The position numbers were made by a program, and so were the translations under genes. This document shows, piece after piece, positions 41,444-52,025 of a stretch of 64,000 nt of DNA. The stretch comes from Phaeophleospora eucalypticola (Eukaryota > Ascomycota > Dothideomycetes > Mycosphaerellales > Mycosphaerellaceae). The notes under the pieces were generated by a model. The model did not search any database, had not been told where the DNA came from, and saw only the letters and a program-made list of their open reading frames with translations. The stretch covers positions 1,364,001-1,428,000 of the forward strand of contig JAKLNG010000003.1 of assembly GCA_022814565.1 (NCBI GenBank), given 5' to 3'. Within the stretch, counting starts at the first letter, position 1. Every line of letters begins with the position of its first letter.

Positions 41444-43132
41444 TCATCCCAAAAAGCGTTTGATTTCGCCTCCAACGCCTTCTAGGTCCAGCAAGAATGT
41501 GTCATGGCCAAACAGAGAGCGATCCTCTCCGAGCTCGCAGTGCGTTACGCTCCGGTTGCCGACCTTGCGTAACGTCTCTGCGATCTCTCGCTGCTGCCAA
41601 GCAGGAAAGAGGATATCGGATGCAACACCAAGGACAAGTGTAGGAACATCTCGAAGCGGCATGAGGCCTTTGATGAGATCTTCAGGAGGACCTTGGTCTG
41701 GTAAATTCGGTTTCGAGGAATCGGAAGTTTCTGCTGCAGAAGCTTCCATCAAGTCTTCCGAGGAAGCGTCCTGTTCCTCATACGGAGTGTCTGGAAGTGT
41801 AAGCGTGCAGCGGTCTTGTTTCGTCTGGTCCAAGAAAGCTCCTTGCAACTTCGCAGCATTCGCTTGTCTTCGCTCTGCCGTCGATTGTTGCAGCTGTGCG
41901 CCCAGGTCGAAGAGATCCATAGCTTTGCTCACATAGAGCAAGCTGTTGGCGTCGTATTCGAGGCACCACTTCTCTCCGGCATGATCAAGGTAGGTCTCAA
42001 TGAGGAAGTCCGGGCAAAGAGCAGGCGGCTTACTGGCATCCGCACGTTGTCTACCGAATCGTTTCTCCCATTCTGGTCCAGATCTATAGGTGATAGTTGC
42101 AATCTCGCGGGCAAGCTTCATTCCAGTATGAGGGGGTATTGATTCATAGTAGTTGCCGCGCGTGTTCGCCCAATTGGGATCATTCATCAGAACCTGGCGT
42201 TGTGTGTGTCGCATAGCAATGCTGTATGGATGGCTCCTGGCGCATCCGGACACAGATACAATGCGGCCAACGCGCTCGGTGTCGATAATGCCAGCTGCCA
42301 AACTTTGCATACCTCCCATACTGCATCCAACGCTGGCATACAGCTTACGGATGCCCATCGAGTCCAAAAGCCTGAACTGAGCTCGAACCATATCAGACAT
42401 CGTCAGAATCGGAAAACTGGTTCCGTAATGCTTTCCGCTCAATGGATTGATACTGCTTGGGCCTGTGCTTCCATAGCAGCTACCGAGAACGTTCGTACAT
42501 ATCACGAAATACTTGTCTGTATCCAACGGTGCTCCAGGTCCAATGAACTTCTCCCACCAACCTGGCTTTGGGTTCGACTCCGTACTGTGTGCATGGCTGC
42601 TGGCAGACAAGCCAGTATGAAGCAGGATGGCGTTGCTTTTGTCCGCGCTCAACGTTCCCCAAGCCTCCCAGGCAATGTCAAATGAAGGCAGCACACCTCC
42701 CCAGTCCAGAAGGAAAGGATCTGGCGAGTGAAACAATTCCGTCGCTCCTGCTGTGTATGACGGCTCCGGACCCGACTGCGACCTCTTCTTGCTCAACCTT
42801 CTCGTTCTGTCTTCGACGTTGTCCAGGCAAGGAAACGCCAATGGCTCATTCGCGTAAGACTGGGAGCTGGATTGTGATCGCTGCTCGTTCAACTGTTTGG
42901 TTCGATCGTCCGCTTTGTCCAAGCATGGAAATGACAGCTGCGGGTTTGACACAGACGAGCCGGCAGGAGTATCGTCGTTGATGGGCTTTTGAGCGTAGGC
43001 TTGAGCCGGTCGACTCGTATTGCTCGATATTCCTCGCTGAGTCTCTACAGCGAATCGTGTCCTCGGATTCGTCTTCCGAAGAGCTCGTGGTGCTGCTCTC
43101 GAAAGCGATGTCAATGCGCGTGAGGTATTCAT
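41444..43132 (-). CDS. cysA: Mitochondrial serine O-acetyltransferase (MetX-type)
   Basis: Single exon, 562 aa from the ATG at 43132. An Arg/Ser/Ala-rich N-terminus (MNTSRALTSLSRAAPRALRK) predicts mitochondrial import. The alpha/beta-hydrolase core carries TNVLGSCYGSTGPSS, the nucleophile in GCSMGGMQ, Asp in LGVASDILFP and His in GHDTFLLD. The core is homologous to homoserine O-acetyltransferases; the LDWGGVLPSFDIAWEAWGT opening and GSCYGSTGPSS fit fungal CysA/Cys2, which acetylate serine to O-acetylserine for cysteine synthesis. A Met2-type homoserine enzyme is the main alternative. A 32-residue segment near residues 65-125 is duplicated in tandem. Divergent from the gene at 43904. Confidence 0.82.
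   Translation of the reverse strand: MNTSRALTSLSRAAPRALRKTNPRTRFAVETQRGISSNTSRPAQAYAQKPINDDTPAGSSVSNPQLSFPCLDKADDRTKQLNEQRSQSSSQSYANEPLAFPCLDNVEDRTRRLSKKRSQSGPEPSYTAGATELFHSPDPFLLDWGGVLPSFDIAWEAWGTLSADKSNAILLHTGLSASSHAHSTESNPKPGWWEKFIGPGAPLDTDKYFVICTNVLGSCYGSTGPSSINPLSGKHYGTSFPILTMSDMVRAQFRLLDSMGIRKLYASVGCSMGGMQSLAAGIIDTERVGRIVSVSGCARSHPYSIAMRHTQRQVLMNDPNWANTRGNYYESIPPHTGMKLAREIATITYRSGPEWEKRFGRQRADASKPPALCPDFLIETYLDHAGEKWCLEYDANSLLYVSKAMDLFDLGAQLQQSTAERRQANAAKLQGAFLDQTKQDRCTLTLPDTPYEEQDASSEDLMEASAAETSDSSKPNLPDQGPPEDLIKGLMPLRDVPTLVLGVASDILFPAWQQREIAETLRKVGNRSVTHCELGEDRSLFGHDTFLLDLEGVGGEIKRFLG
42754..42940 (-). repeat. In-frame 96-bp tandem duplication in the acetyltransferase gene
   Basis: Two units each begin L-(S/A)-FPCLD, continue (D/E)DRT-(K/R)-x-L and end in RSQS plus a Gln/Ser/Pro-rich tail, spaced 32 codons apart. 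They lie between the targeting sequence and the catalytic core. About half the residues are identical, so the event is not recent. Confidence 0.7.
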
Positions 43133-43903
43133 TGCGATGCCCAAAGATGCAACCACAAGTCAAAGTTCCCGCGTGAGCTTTGTACAGCTCGTGGTGCCAC
43201 GGCACAGGAAGATGGAGAAGCTCGCGGTGGAGCGACTTGCTCGATTTCTCAGCAAAACGTGGGTTGTATTCTGGCCCAAATCGACGGCTTCTTACATCAC
43301 GCCATCAAAGGCAAGTACGGCGGACTGGAGCAAGCAAAACGACATCCGGCTACTGACGGCTATTCGGCTCACAAAGGTATCCGGAGCACTCGTCGAAGCT
43401 TCTGCTAACGCTTTCGACTTCACGACTTCACCTCTCCTTGCTCACACAATACAGGTACAGTATCTGGTCGATCGGCGCTCTTCCTACATTTGACTAGTAA
43501 TGACGATTTGTTCAGCACTGTCTTGTCCAGCCGCGAAAATACGCATACGCATAAGCGATCTCCCACCAAGCGCTGCTTGGCTTAGTGATGAGGATGATAA
43601 TTTCTATCAATGTCGCGTGGGCCATGGTCGTATGAGTTGTCACTGACATGCCGGGGACTCTTAACGAACCAAGCTGTCCTCGAAATGTACAAACAATACA
43701 GGTTTGCAGATGTGTCAGCTGCAAAGCCATGACATAATTCCGCCTACGTGTGCCAACTTCTGTGCCAGGTGGGTAGAACTGCGGTCAGTGGCTTCTCAAA
43801 CAGTTCAATGAGCTCAACTGTCTTTCGAAACATACTGCAGCTCGGCAAGCCGCTGTGCTGACTGGATTATATCTTCACAAAAGACTCAGGACTCATCTTC
43901 AGC
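43133..43903. other. Divergent promoter region
   Basis: 771 bases between the acetyltransferase and the methyltransferase-like gene. A plus-strand frame at 43137-43493 and a minus-strand frame at 43512-43730 are treated as non-coding. Confidence 0.45.
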
Positions 43904-44755
43904 ATGCCGTTCCAAGCATTCTCAAAACGCCTTCAGAAGAATAACAAGCCTGCATCAACCGACCAACCCACCAAGGATGCAAAGACTCATGAGAAATTCA
44001 AAGAGTATCTGGAAACTAAGACCGACGAAACGAGAATTCGTTGGCTCAGAGAGTGCCTGGATGACAGAAGCTCCGACTTTGTGCTCACCAATTCGTCCAA
44101 GGTCCTCACAGATAAGGTCAGCCATGCGGAAACACTCGTTCACTGGATCGATGAGAAGAAGTTGGCGCAGCCGTCAAGTGTCGCCATATGCTCCGCGACC
44201 GCAGAGAGGAGCCTAGATGAGGTGGACGAAGCGGCACGAAACATGAGCAACATCGCCATTGTCAGAGATGTTCAAGGAGACTCTTACACCCATGCCATAT
44301 TTCGCATAGTGCAGAAGCCCGAGGCAACCAAGACATTGAATTTGATCCATCAGGCGCTTTCGTCAGGCGGAGTGGCGCTGGTGGAATGTTTGAAGAGGAA
44401 TCCAACGTTAGAAGTTCACCTTCGAGTGCTCGAGATGCAGAACAAGGACGACCAAGCCAAACAAGATGCCGTTGAGCGCGTGAGAGAGACCGTCAAATCC
44501 AACAACTTCGAAGATGGAGAGCTCATAGAATTGGCTGTCGAGACAGGCTTCGAACGAGCTCAAGTCCGGTCGTTCCCCAAGAAGTCCAAGATCGAAGGCG
44601 AAAAGCTTCAGAAGTGGACAGCAGAGGTGAAGGCTCAGATGTCGTGTAATAAGTATCCGGAGCTCGGCCCATGGGTGGACAAGGCCATCAAAGAGTACAT
44701 GGAAGACAACGGCGGGATGGCTGTTGAGACCGAGCTATTGATGGTAATGAAGTGA
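43904..44755 (+). CDS. Methyltransferase-like protein of unknown function
   Basis: Single exon, 283 aa, soluble, charged N-terminus. The central part alternates strands and helices as in class I SAM methyltransferases. AIVRDVQGDSYTHAIFRIV resembles the motif IV strand, and a following helix leads to LSSGGVALVECLKR, where such enzymes have the post-IV GG-turn. The glycine-rich motif I is missing; ICSATAERSLDEVDEAA sits in its place, so the protein may be catalytically inactive or wrongly assigned. The stop is 29 bases from the stop of the convergent ligase gene. Confidence 0.55.
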   Translation: MPFQAFSKRLQKNNKPASTDQPTKDAKTHEKFKEYLETKTDETRIRWLRECLDDRSSDFVLTNSSKVLTDKVSHAETLVHWIDEKKLAQPSSVAICSATAERSLDEVDEAARNMSNIAIVRDVQGDSYTHAIFRIVQKPEATKTLNLIHQALSSGGVALVECLKRNPTLEVHLRVLEMQNKDDQAKQDAVERVRETVKSNNFEDGELIELAVETGFERAQVRSFPKKSKIEGEKLQKWTAEVKAQMSCNKYPELGPWVDKAIKEYMEDNGGMAVETELLMVMK

Positions 44756-44784
44756 GAGTGGGAATATCTCCACTTCTTCTCAAT

Positions 44785-46518
44785 CTACAGCCTCGATTTG
44801 AGATCGCTGCGAACCTTCTCCCTCAATTGCTTTCGCAAAATCTTTCCAGATGGACTCTTCGGAATGCTTTCGACAAATTCGACTCCCCCCCTCAGCTGCT
44901 TGTGTGCGGCAAGATTGCTCTTGACAAAGTCGACCACTTCTCGCTCTGTCAACATCTCGTCAGCGCGCACAACAAACGCTTTCGGAACTTCTGTCTGAAG
45001 CCGTTTCGAGAAGACGCCGACGACCGCAGCATCTACAATCTTCGCATGGCTCACCAAGCAATCTTCAAGCTCTGCCGGCGCCACTTGCAAGCCCTTGTAC
45101 TTGATCAACTCCTTTTTCCTATCAACAATGTGCACCAGCCCATCTTTTACTCTGCCAACGTCGCCGGTCGCATACCATCCATCCCTGAGAGACTCATTCG
45201 TGGCAGCCTCGTTTTCGTGATAGCCTTGCATGACTTGCGGCCCTTTCACCCACAACTCACCAACCTCTCCCGGCTGCACGTCCACGCCGTTATCATCGAC
45301 GACCCTCAGCTTCACATTCGGCAGAATGCCGCCTACACTGCCGGTCTCGTCCTTTGCGTCCCAGTCATGAGCTGTTATGGAGCCTGCCGTCTCCGTTGTG
45401 CCCCAAGTCTGCGTCATGAATAAAGTCTTTCGATCTCCAAGCTTCTCACTCACGTCCCGTGCCAACTCCGCTCCCATCGGAGCCGCACCAGCGATTGCAA
45501 CCTCCAGACTCCTAAAGTGCCGTCCCTCTTCGACCTTCCTACTTTTCGAGATCTGCAGCCAAATTGGCGGGACAGAGAACTGCACAGTCACCCTACGCTC
45601 CCTTGCAAATCGTACAAACTCCTCGAAATTATACTTGGCCACCCAGTATGCTGTCCCACCTATATAGAAGACATTGATCGAATAGAGCATGATACCGGCG
45701 ATGTGAGCCATGGGTAGATGCGCGAGCGTTCGATAATGGAAATGCTGGTTTGCCCTGTCCGTCGTAGCGAGAAAATTGGAGCTCACTTCCATGCTGCAGA
45801 TATTGCTGGCAACTAGGTTCCAGTGTGAGAGTTGCACACCCTTGGGAAGTCCCGTTGTTCCACTGGAATACAGCAGACATGCAGTGGTCGACTGAAGCTC
45901 TGGAAGGAAGGTTATACGTTTCCAGTCGAGCATGCGGCCATTGCGGATGTTGACAACAATGTTTTCCTGGAGGTCAAGGAGCCTCCAAATTTTGGGCACT
46001 GAAGCATCCAGGATGAGAATTCGATCCAAAGATATTCCGCATTGCTCTGCCGCTCTGTGTACTAGCTGCACATACTCTCTGGAGCAAATAAGTAACTGGG
46101 CCTTGGAGTCCCGAATCTGTCGAACCAGCTCTCCGATTGTGAAGGCCGTACTCGCGCCACTGAATACACCTCCAGCTGCTAGTATGCCATAGAATACCAC
46201 GGGATATATGGGGCTCAACGATGCTATTGAGAGCACGATGTCTTTTCCAGGACCATTGTCACCGACGCCGAAACGATGGCGAAGAACGTAAGCAATGCGA
46301 CGAACGGCGTCTCGAGCTTCTGACCTGGTGATGCTGTTGTTTTCATTGTCCGCCGATGCGTGGATTCGAGTGTGTTCTTGAGCTTTGCACCACGGTGAGT
46401 CTGCAGGAGAAGTTAGCAAAAGCTTTCAAATGTCGATTAAAAGCTCACCAAAAAGCAACGTCAACAAGTCGACGTGCGGTAGGTCGATGTCGGCATATTT
46501 TGATTGATAGACGTGCAT
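44785..46518 (-). CDS. AMP-dependent acyl-CoA / 4-coumarate-CoA ligase-like enzyme
   Basis: Two exons: 46518-46449 and 46400-44785 (561 aa), with a 48-nt intron with GTGAGC donor and CTGCAG acceptor. The first exon adds MHVYQSKYADIDLPHVDLLT, the usual opening of this family. ANL-superfamily motifs are intact: LLYSSGTTGLPKG (AMP-binding loop), TQTWGTTETAGS (A5), GWYATGDVG (A7), DRKKELIKYKGLQVAPAELE (hinge) and PKSPSGKILRKQLR with the catalytic Lys. It activates a carboxylic acid to its CoA thioester via an adenylate; the acid is unknown. The C-terminal SRL is a textbook PTS1, so a peroxisomal location is likely, as for many fungal 4CL-like enzymes. Confidence 0.9.
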
Positions 46519-46896
46519 AACGGTTCGTTTGTCGTGTAAGTTGTTAACATTCGTGATCTTGTTGTGTTGAAACGCACTTTACCAAGAGATTCATGGAGAG
46601 GCTCGAAGGTCAAGTTTGCTGAGCGGTAATCAGATCGAAGCGGGGTGTACCTTGCAAGCCGGGCGCGAAGATCACAGCGCATGTGAAGTATACGTACCTA
46701 CCGATTAGGAACATGCCGTGCGTTTCGCGAAGCACCATTCTGGGTCGCGTTGGCATTTGGAACGTGATGGAGCATTCACTTGGAAGGTCCGTGCGCTCGG
46801 CGCTAGGAGAAGCTAGTCATAGGGCACTGCGAATTCGATCTTTGGTCCAAATCTTACCATCTTACCCGCAAAGGACAAACAACAACAGCAACAAAA
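46519..46896. other. Divergent promoter region
   Basis: 378 bases between the ligase and the broken F-box-like gene. Nothing beyond promoter-type sequence. Confidence 0.45.
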
Positions 46897-47956
46897 ATGA
46901 GTCTCGCACAGAGAGAGCAACGACCTACACCGTTCCGAGTCCTCGATTTGCCCGCAGAACTTCGCGAGCAAATCTGGGAGATGGTAGTTTTCCCTCAGGA
47001 CAACAAACCTAGAGCTACGTCAGACATCCATGATTATGAGATAACTCTCACATATAAGCCGCCGAGCGTACTCGCGGTGAGTCGCCAAATTCGTTACGAA
47101 GCGAGCAAGATATTCTACTCCAGCTCGCGCTTTTGGAGACGGTGGAGCTTCTTCTCGTTCGGAGCCGTCAAGATGTTGTGTCGCTGGTTCGTATCTCTGA
47201 GCAAAGAGGATCAAGGTAAGATTTAACAGCATACACGACGTTGTTGAGATCTGTATTGCTGATTTGCTGCCACAGAGTCCATCAAAGTCATCTGTCTTGA
47301 GGGGTGTGCTTTCACACACCCGCAGTCACTTAATTCACTCACGGCCTGTATTGCTGCTTTGCGCATTCGTGTAGATATTGAGATCTCTCTGAGGCATATC
47401 GGTGTCGACAAAACGACAAGTGAGGCAGTGCGCAGCAGGCTTGGTGATGTCTTGGTGTTGCCGGCACAGGAATCAGATGAAGCAAACGGCAAGATACTCT
47501 TTCCAGTGGGGGAGGCGAAAATGCGAGCTCTACGAGAAGCCCTCAAAACTTCGCTGCGGCATTTTCTGGTCGCCTGAAGATCGATTGCAGCCAGATTCCA
47601 ATCTGGCCGAGCTCCTCGTGCAGTCCCAGGGCGACCACGACATCGTAGATGCTTGGCATCGAGCATCAAGAGTGCAGTTGTGGGAATTCGGCGGCGAGAC
47701 AGCTGCCTACCATGGCTTCAAAAGTCTCCGCTGAAGACGAGGCACTGTGGCTAGCCTTTCAGAACGTGATTCCGTTGCCTGGATGTTGTCAGGCTGTCTG
47801 CGCCGGATGCCTTTTGCGGCTTCTTTACCGGATATTTGGTTGCAAAAGCTAGTTCCAGGGCTTCAAGAACTAGCTCTTACATACCCGGTCGACAGAGAGA
47901 TAATTGAAGCGACCGAGATTCCGGCATCCAAATCCTGGACTTTGTATACAGAGTAG
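46897..47956 (+). pseudogene. F-box/2EXR-like gene, apparently disrupted
   Basis: Exon 1 is 46897-47215 and exon 2 begins at 47276 (GTAAGA...CACAG). The first 206 codons stop at 47575-47577. The N-terminus FRVLDLPAELREQIWEMVVF and VLAVSRQIRYEASKIFY are typical of the short F-box-like/2EXR proteins abundant in these fungi, which are usually longer. Protein-like sequence continues past the stop in the +1 frame (WSPEDRLQPDSNLAELL), meets TGA at 47732-47734, then continues in that frame (LPDIWLQKLVPGLQELALTY) to TAG at 47954-47956. I found no intron that fixes the frame. The simplest reading is one frameshift plus one nonsense change. A working 206-aa protein cannot be excluded. Confidence 0.5.
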
Positions 47957-48705
47957 CAGCAGTCATTCGTCTTCTCTTTGATCCTCAGTATTACCAGTCC
48001 ATGTAGTGCAATGTCGAAAGACAGCGAGGGTGAACCTTACATGTCCCGCCTTGTCTGGGCATCTTTCCCTTACTTTAGCCTGTCCCGACCAAACGAACTC
48101 TTCATGATTTTCTTTCACTCCTCATTTGCCATCATCATGTCCGTTCTATCACGTCACCTCTTTTGCGCTGTTCCTAGGCGCTATGCCGACCACCTCACGA
48201 TTGTTGGACGCGTGCCGTGATCCGGGATGGTGCCACGCAACTTCGAAGTCTGTTCTCACGTGGCAGTAGAGATCGACGCGACGGGACTCGGCAACGGCGT
48301 TCGTTTGGATGGTCAAAAAGGCCTTCCCGTCCCTGGTGTCCATCGCTGGAAATCATCGCGAGACAATGAAGACGAACAAGTCGAAGATACGAGGCGCGCG
48401 TCTGGAAGCGGCCTTGATGGCCCCGACGTTCAGCCAAAGGAGATACGTAAGGTAGGATTGATTGACTCCATCTTAGTCATGCGCCCCTGGCCATTGCGAA
48501 TTCGTGTTCGAGGGCAAGCGCGCAACCAAAAGGTTTGCAATCACAGGTTAGGCTCACTTTTTGAGGCGCCATTCGCCTTCACATGACAGCCACCGCATAA
48601 TTGTACAACAAGCGAAAACATGTGTACGACGACATGAACCCGCCTTCGCCGCGCCACACTCGTTTTCCGGACCTCGAACGACGATAGCAGCGATACCCGC
48701 CCAAC
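47957..48705. other. Spacer upstream of the GT90 gene
   Basis: 749 bases. A plus-strand ATG frame at 48227-48586 (119 codons) and a minus-strand frame over the same bases compete; neither shows a motif. Confidence 0.4.
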
Positions 48706-50163
48706 ATGAAGACACTCACTCTTTACGGGACCGCCTTTGTCCTGATCGCGACCATTTTAATCTTCTTGGCTACCCAGTCTGGACCCGACATACCCCTCGA
48801 CGACATCTCCGACGGCTACAGATCTTCCAAGGACCGCGACCCTCCCAAATCGCAGGCTTCGCACGCTCCACTTCCTCCGAACAAATCGCCGAATGGCTGG
48901 ACTTTCCACCACAAGCAAGATGCGCGCAACTACGGACTTTCGGAAGAGCAATGCAATATCGCATTTCCGGAGCTGTTCAAAGAGGTGGACCGTGCCGTGC
49001 AATACAGAAAGGACACATGGGGACCCATCACACCCGATGAGAACGATGTAGAATGGAGAGGAGACGGAATAGTGAAGGCAATGATACACGACAATCAACT
49101 ATACATCATCAATCCACTCGAGGTTTGGGATGGCAACCACAGACCCAGGACGTTGGCTACGCTGCATTCGCTCCACCGGGCTATCACATCATATCAGGGC
49201 AAGCTACCGGACATTGAATTCAGCTTCACGGTTCAAGATTTTGCAATGGACGATAAGGACGGCAACTACACCACTTGGACATACACACGACTGCCGCACC
49301 AGGAAAAGCTATGGCTTATGCCAGACTTCGGCATGTGGGGTTGGCCAGACGTTGGTTTGCGATCCTATCCAGAGTTCCAGGCAGTGATTGAACATGAAGA
49401 GGATGAGTTTGTGGACAAGGTACCCAAGGTAGTCTGGCGCGGCTCGACTGCTGTCGGCTCTAAAGACGTCCGTCAGGGCTTGGTAGACCACAGCAAAGGC
49501 TACAAGTGGTCCGATGTGAAGGTACTGGACTGGTCCAACTCCACCAACATTGAGGAGCGGCTCCTCTCCATGCAAGACCACTGCTCGTACATGTTCATGG
49601 CTCAGACCGAGGGCAACTCTTATTCCGGACGACTAAAGTTCCTTCTCAACTGCCATTCGGTTCTCTTCTCTCATGACCTGGAATGGTTGGAGCTATATCA
49701 TCACCTGTTGAAGTCAGATGGACCAGACCAGAACTATATTCGCGTGAAGCGTGACTACAGCGACCTGCCGAAGAAGATGTCATATTACACGAAACCATCC
49801 AACATCGCCAAAGCACAGCAGATTGCCGACAAGTCGCGCGAGACCTTCCGTGAGCGATATCTGACCCCAGCGGCAGAGGCATGCTATTGGAGAGCTCTGA
49901 TCCGTGGTTGGGCGAGCGTCATGGGCTTCACACCGGAGTTCTGGGTGGAGGTGAAGAAGTTCGACAAGGTCCACCAAAAGGAAAGGATCAAGCGCGTACC
50001 TCGCGGAGCGCCCTACGAAGCTTATGCAATCATGGAAGAAATCGACTGGGACATTCCGGCCAAGCCGAGATTGCTCAAGGTTGGATATGACTTGGAAGAG
50101 GAGAAAGAAAGGCGCAAGAAGGAGAAGCAAGAAAAAGAGCAAGCTCTTGCGGCCGACGGCTGA
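48706..50163 (+). CDS. CAP10-domain glycosyltransferase, family GT90
   Basis: Single exon, 485 aa. A type II membrane anchor is at residues 5-23 (LTLYGTAFVLIATILIFLA). The lumenal domain shows the CAP10/GT90 signature: DIEFSFTVQDFAM, LMPDFGMWGWP, KVVWRGSTAVG, and the C-terminal motif YMFMAQTEGNSYSGRLKFLLNCHSVLF with the downstream Asp/Glu-rich loop. GT90 enzymes include cryptococcal Cap10/Cxt1-type xylosyltransferases and animal POGLUT/Rumi. Golgi location and transfer of xylose or a related sugar to glycans is the likely role; donor and acceptor are unknown. The Lys/Glu-rich tail is unusual for a lumenal C-terminus. Confidence 0.87.
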   Translation: MKTLTLYGTAFVLIATILIFLATQSGPDIPLDDISDGYRSSKDRDPPKSQASHAPLPPNKSPNGWTFHHKQDARNYGLSEEQCNIAFPELFKEVDRAVQYRKDTWGPITPDENDVEWRGDGIVKAMIHDNQLYIINPLEVWDGNHRPRTLATLHSLHRAITSYQGKLPDIEFSFTVQDFAMDDKDGNYTTWTYTRLPHQEKLWLMPDFGMWGWPDVGLRSYPEFQAVIEHEEDEFVDKVPKVVWRGSTAVGSKDVRQGLVDHSKGYKWSDVKVLDWSNSTNIEERLLSMQDHCSYMFMAQTEGNSYSGRLKFLLNCHSVLFSHDLEWLELYHHLLKSDGPDQNYIRVKRDYSDLPKKMSYYTKPSNIAKAQQIADKSRETFRERYLTPAAEACYWRALIRGWASVMGFTPEFWVEVKKFDKVHQKERIKRVPRGAPYEAYAIMEEIDWDIPAKPRLLKVGYDLEEEKERRKKEKQEKEQALAADG

Positions 50164-50368
50164 GTTTGGCCGCGGCGGCTGGTGTCTGTTCTTTCGGGCG
50201 TATCAAGCGTGGAGTTTGGGATGATTTACAGGCATCTGGATCTCTGAGGGTTTCTTGCATAGGAGCGAGCGAAGGTGACACAGCATGTGATCGTTGGCAT
50301 TCTTCGGCGTTAGGGACTCGGTGAGCAGGGACTCAAATCGATAGAGAAGCGGCCGTAACGCCCGAATC

Positions 50369-50988
50369 ATGACAGCATTTGTACAGACTTCCAATGCGTG
50401 GCGCGAGCATGAAGAGCAAGATTTCTCAAGAGATCGCGGTGAGCTGAGGGTGAATGCGGCGGAAATCTGGATTGGTTCTTGAGTGCATGGCATGATGAAG
50501 CTGGGCAAACAACCTACGACAAGGCACATGCTTGATACTGAGCTTGATATGACAGGTACGATGGACGACTCTCGGCGAACACTCGAGAATACAAGGAAGA
50601 CGAAGCTCCAGCAAAGCTTCAAGAGCTTCTATTGGGCGACAAGGGCAACTACTCTGACCATGCCTACAACATTTGCATTCCAGCAACCCACAACAGCAGT
50701 ACAAGTCCCGACATTAGAGCGAGAGAAGCAGACCGGGCTTGCAGCTTGCCCTAGAACTTTATCGACGACCTTGAAGAGGACACCGGCATGCCCTCGAGTG
50801 CTTCCGGTGCGGTTTGGCTTTGCAGGCGTCGGGACGAGTACTTTTCCAGCATGCCTGAAATGGAATAAGTTCTTGTACCCCACCACCAGATCTACAAGGG
50901 AACGTCACTTTACCGCGCCAGATCAGAGGACAACAAGAGCTTCAGACTCAAGGATAAGTATCAAAGCAAGTCATTAGAAGGTCAATAG
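50369..50988 (+). pseudogene. Decayed coding remnant, unknown family
   Basis: From an ATG at 50369 a protein-like frame (SNAWREHEEQDFSRDR) runs to a stop near 50480. From about 50540, in a different frame, another protein-like stretch (YKEDEAPAKLQELLLGDKGN, then YSDHAYNICIPATHNSS) carries TAG at 50752-50754 and TAA at 50866-50868 before a final TAG at 50986-50988. No splice sites I tried repair it. The amino-acid composition and frame bias are coding-like, so I read it as a gene that has lost function. It lies between two intact genes. Confidence 0.35.
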
Positions 50989-51046
50989 TCCTTCTCGTCG
51001 ACCTCAAGCAGCGTGCGCTCAGTTCCTGCCAGCTAACGACTTCACA

Positions 51047-52025
51047 ATGCCGTCTGCGGCGACTGACAGCGCCTACACTCCGAGCTACCATTCAGACAAG
51101 GTTAGCTATGTTCTCAGGTCTGTACGAGTTTACTGATACTCAATTGATACCGCAGGAATCGCCATATGCCCTTCCCAATGATGCACCAGAGCATGATCGT
51201 CTGGAAGTCCAGGCACGACATCTGTCCAACATCATGAATGGACAAATCATCCACAACCCAATCCCTCCTCCAGGGAAAGCAGACATGACGATGCTCGACG
51301 TTGGCTGCGGAACGGGCATCGTGACAGACGTCCTAGGAAAGAGATTCCCTGATGCGAATGTATTCGGCCTTGACCTGAGCCCCATCCCACAGCGTAAAGA
51401 AGCCAGGCCAGAGAACGTGAAGTTCCTGCAAGGCAACGTGATCACACAACGACCCACCCAATGGACCTCCTCACCCTTCGGAGAGAAAGAAGAAGCAATC
51501 TTCGACCTCATCTTCTCCCGCCTTCTCGTCTGCGGCTTACCAGACTGGGACGCCTACATCCATCGAGCCTACCAAATGCTGAAACCCGGCGGCTACCTCG
51601 AAATCCACGACATGGACTGGATCTGGTACAAAAACCACTCTTCCGACCCCAAAGACGTAATCTCGAATTCCTGGCCCTGGTGGATCGAGCACGTCGCTCC
51701 CGCCGGGGAAGCGAAAGGTCTCGATTGGAAGTGTGCGTCCAATGCAGCACAGAGAATGCGTGATGCTGGGTTTGTGGATGTGAAGGCTGAGAAGTATCGA
51801 TGGCCGTGGGGAGGGCAATGGGAGAAGGATCCGGTTTGGAAGGAGTTCGGGGAGTATGTGCATGAGGAGATGGTTAGGTTGATTTGGCATATGATTCCAA
51901 GGTTAGTGAAGGATGCGGGAGAAGACGAAATGAAGAAGTTGAGAGAGGAGATGGTGAGGGACTTGAGGCCGGAAGGAGGAAAGGTTTGGTGGATGTATGT
52001 TACTGTTGGGAGGAAGCCAGAATGA
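51047..52025 (+). CDS. LaeA-like SAM-dependent methyltransferase
   Basis: Two exons: 51047-51100 and 51156-52025 (307 aa). The donor GTTAGC is weak, but the junction gives YHSDKESPYALPNDAPEHDR, the usual entry (YxLPND..E..R) of the fungal TAM/LaeA-like family. Motif I is MLDVGCGTGIVTDVLG, motif II FGLDLSPI, and the later motifs are DLIFSRLLVCGLPDW and LKPGGYLEIHDMDW. The WPWGGQWEKDP segment is also typical of the family. A class I methyltransferase of unknown acceptor; family members often accompany secondary metabolism, but none is evident here. Soluble. Confidence 0.87.

Noticed and set aside
43133..43156. Eight-residue upstream extension of the acetyltransferase
   Set aside because: Begins with GTG; the ATG at 43132 starts a normal mitochondrial signal.
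48227..48586. 119-codon plus-strand ATG frame
   Set aside because: An equally open minus-strand frame covers the same bases and neither has a domain, so coding cannot be supported.
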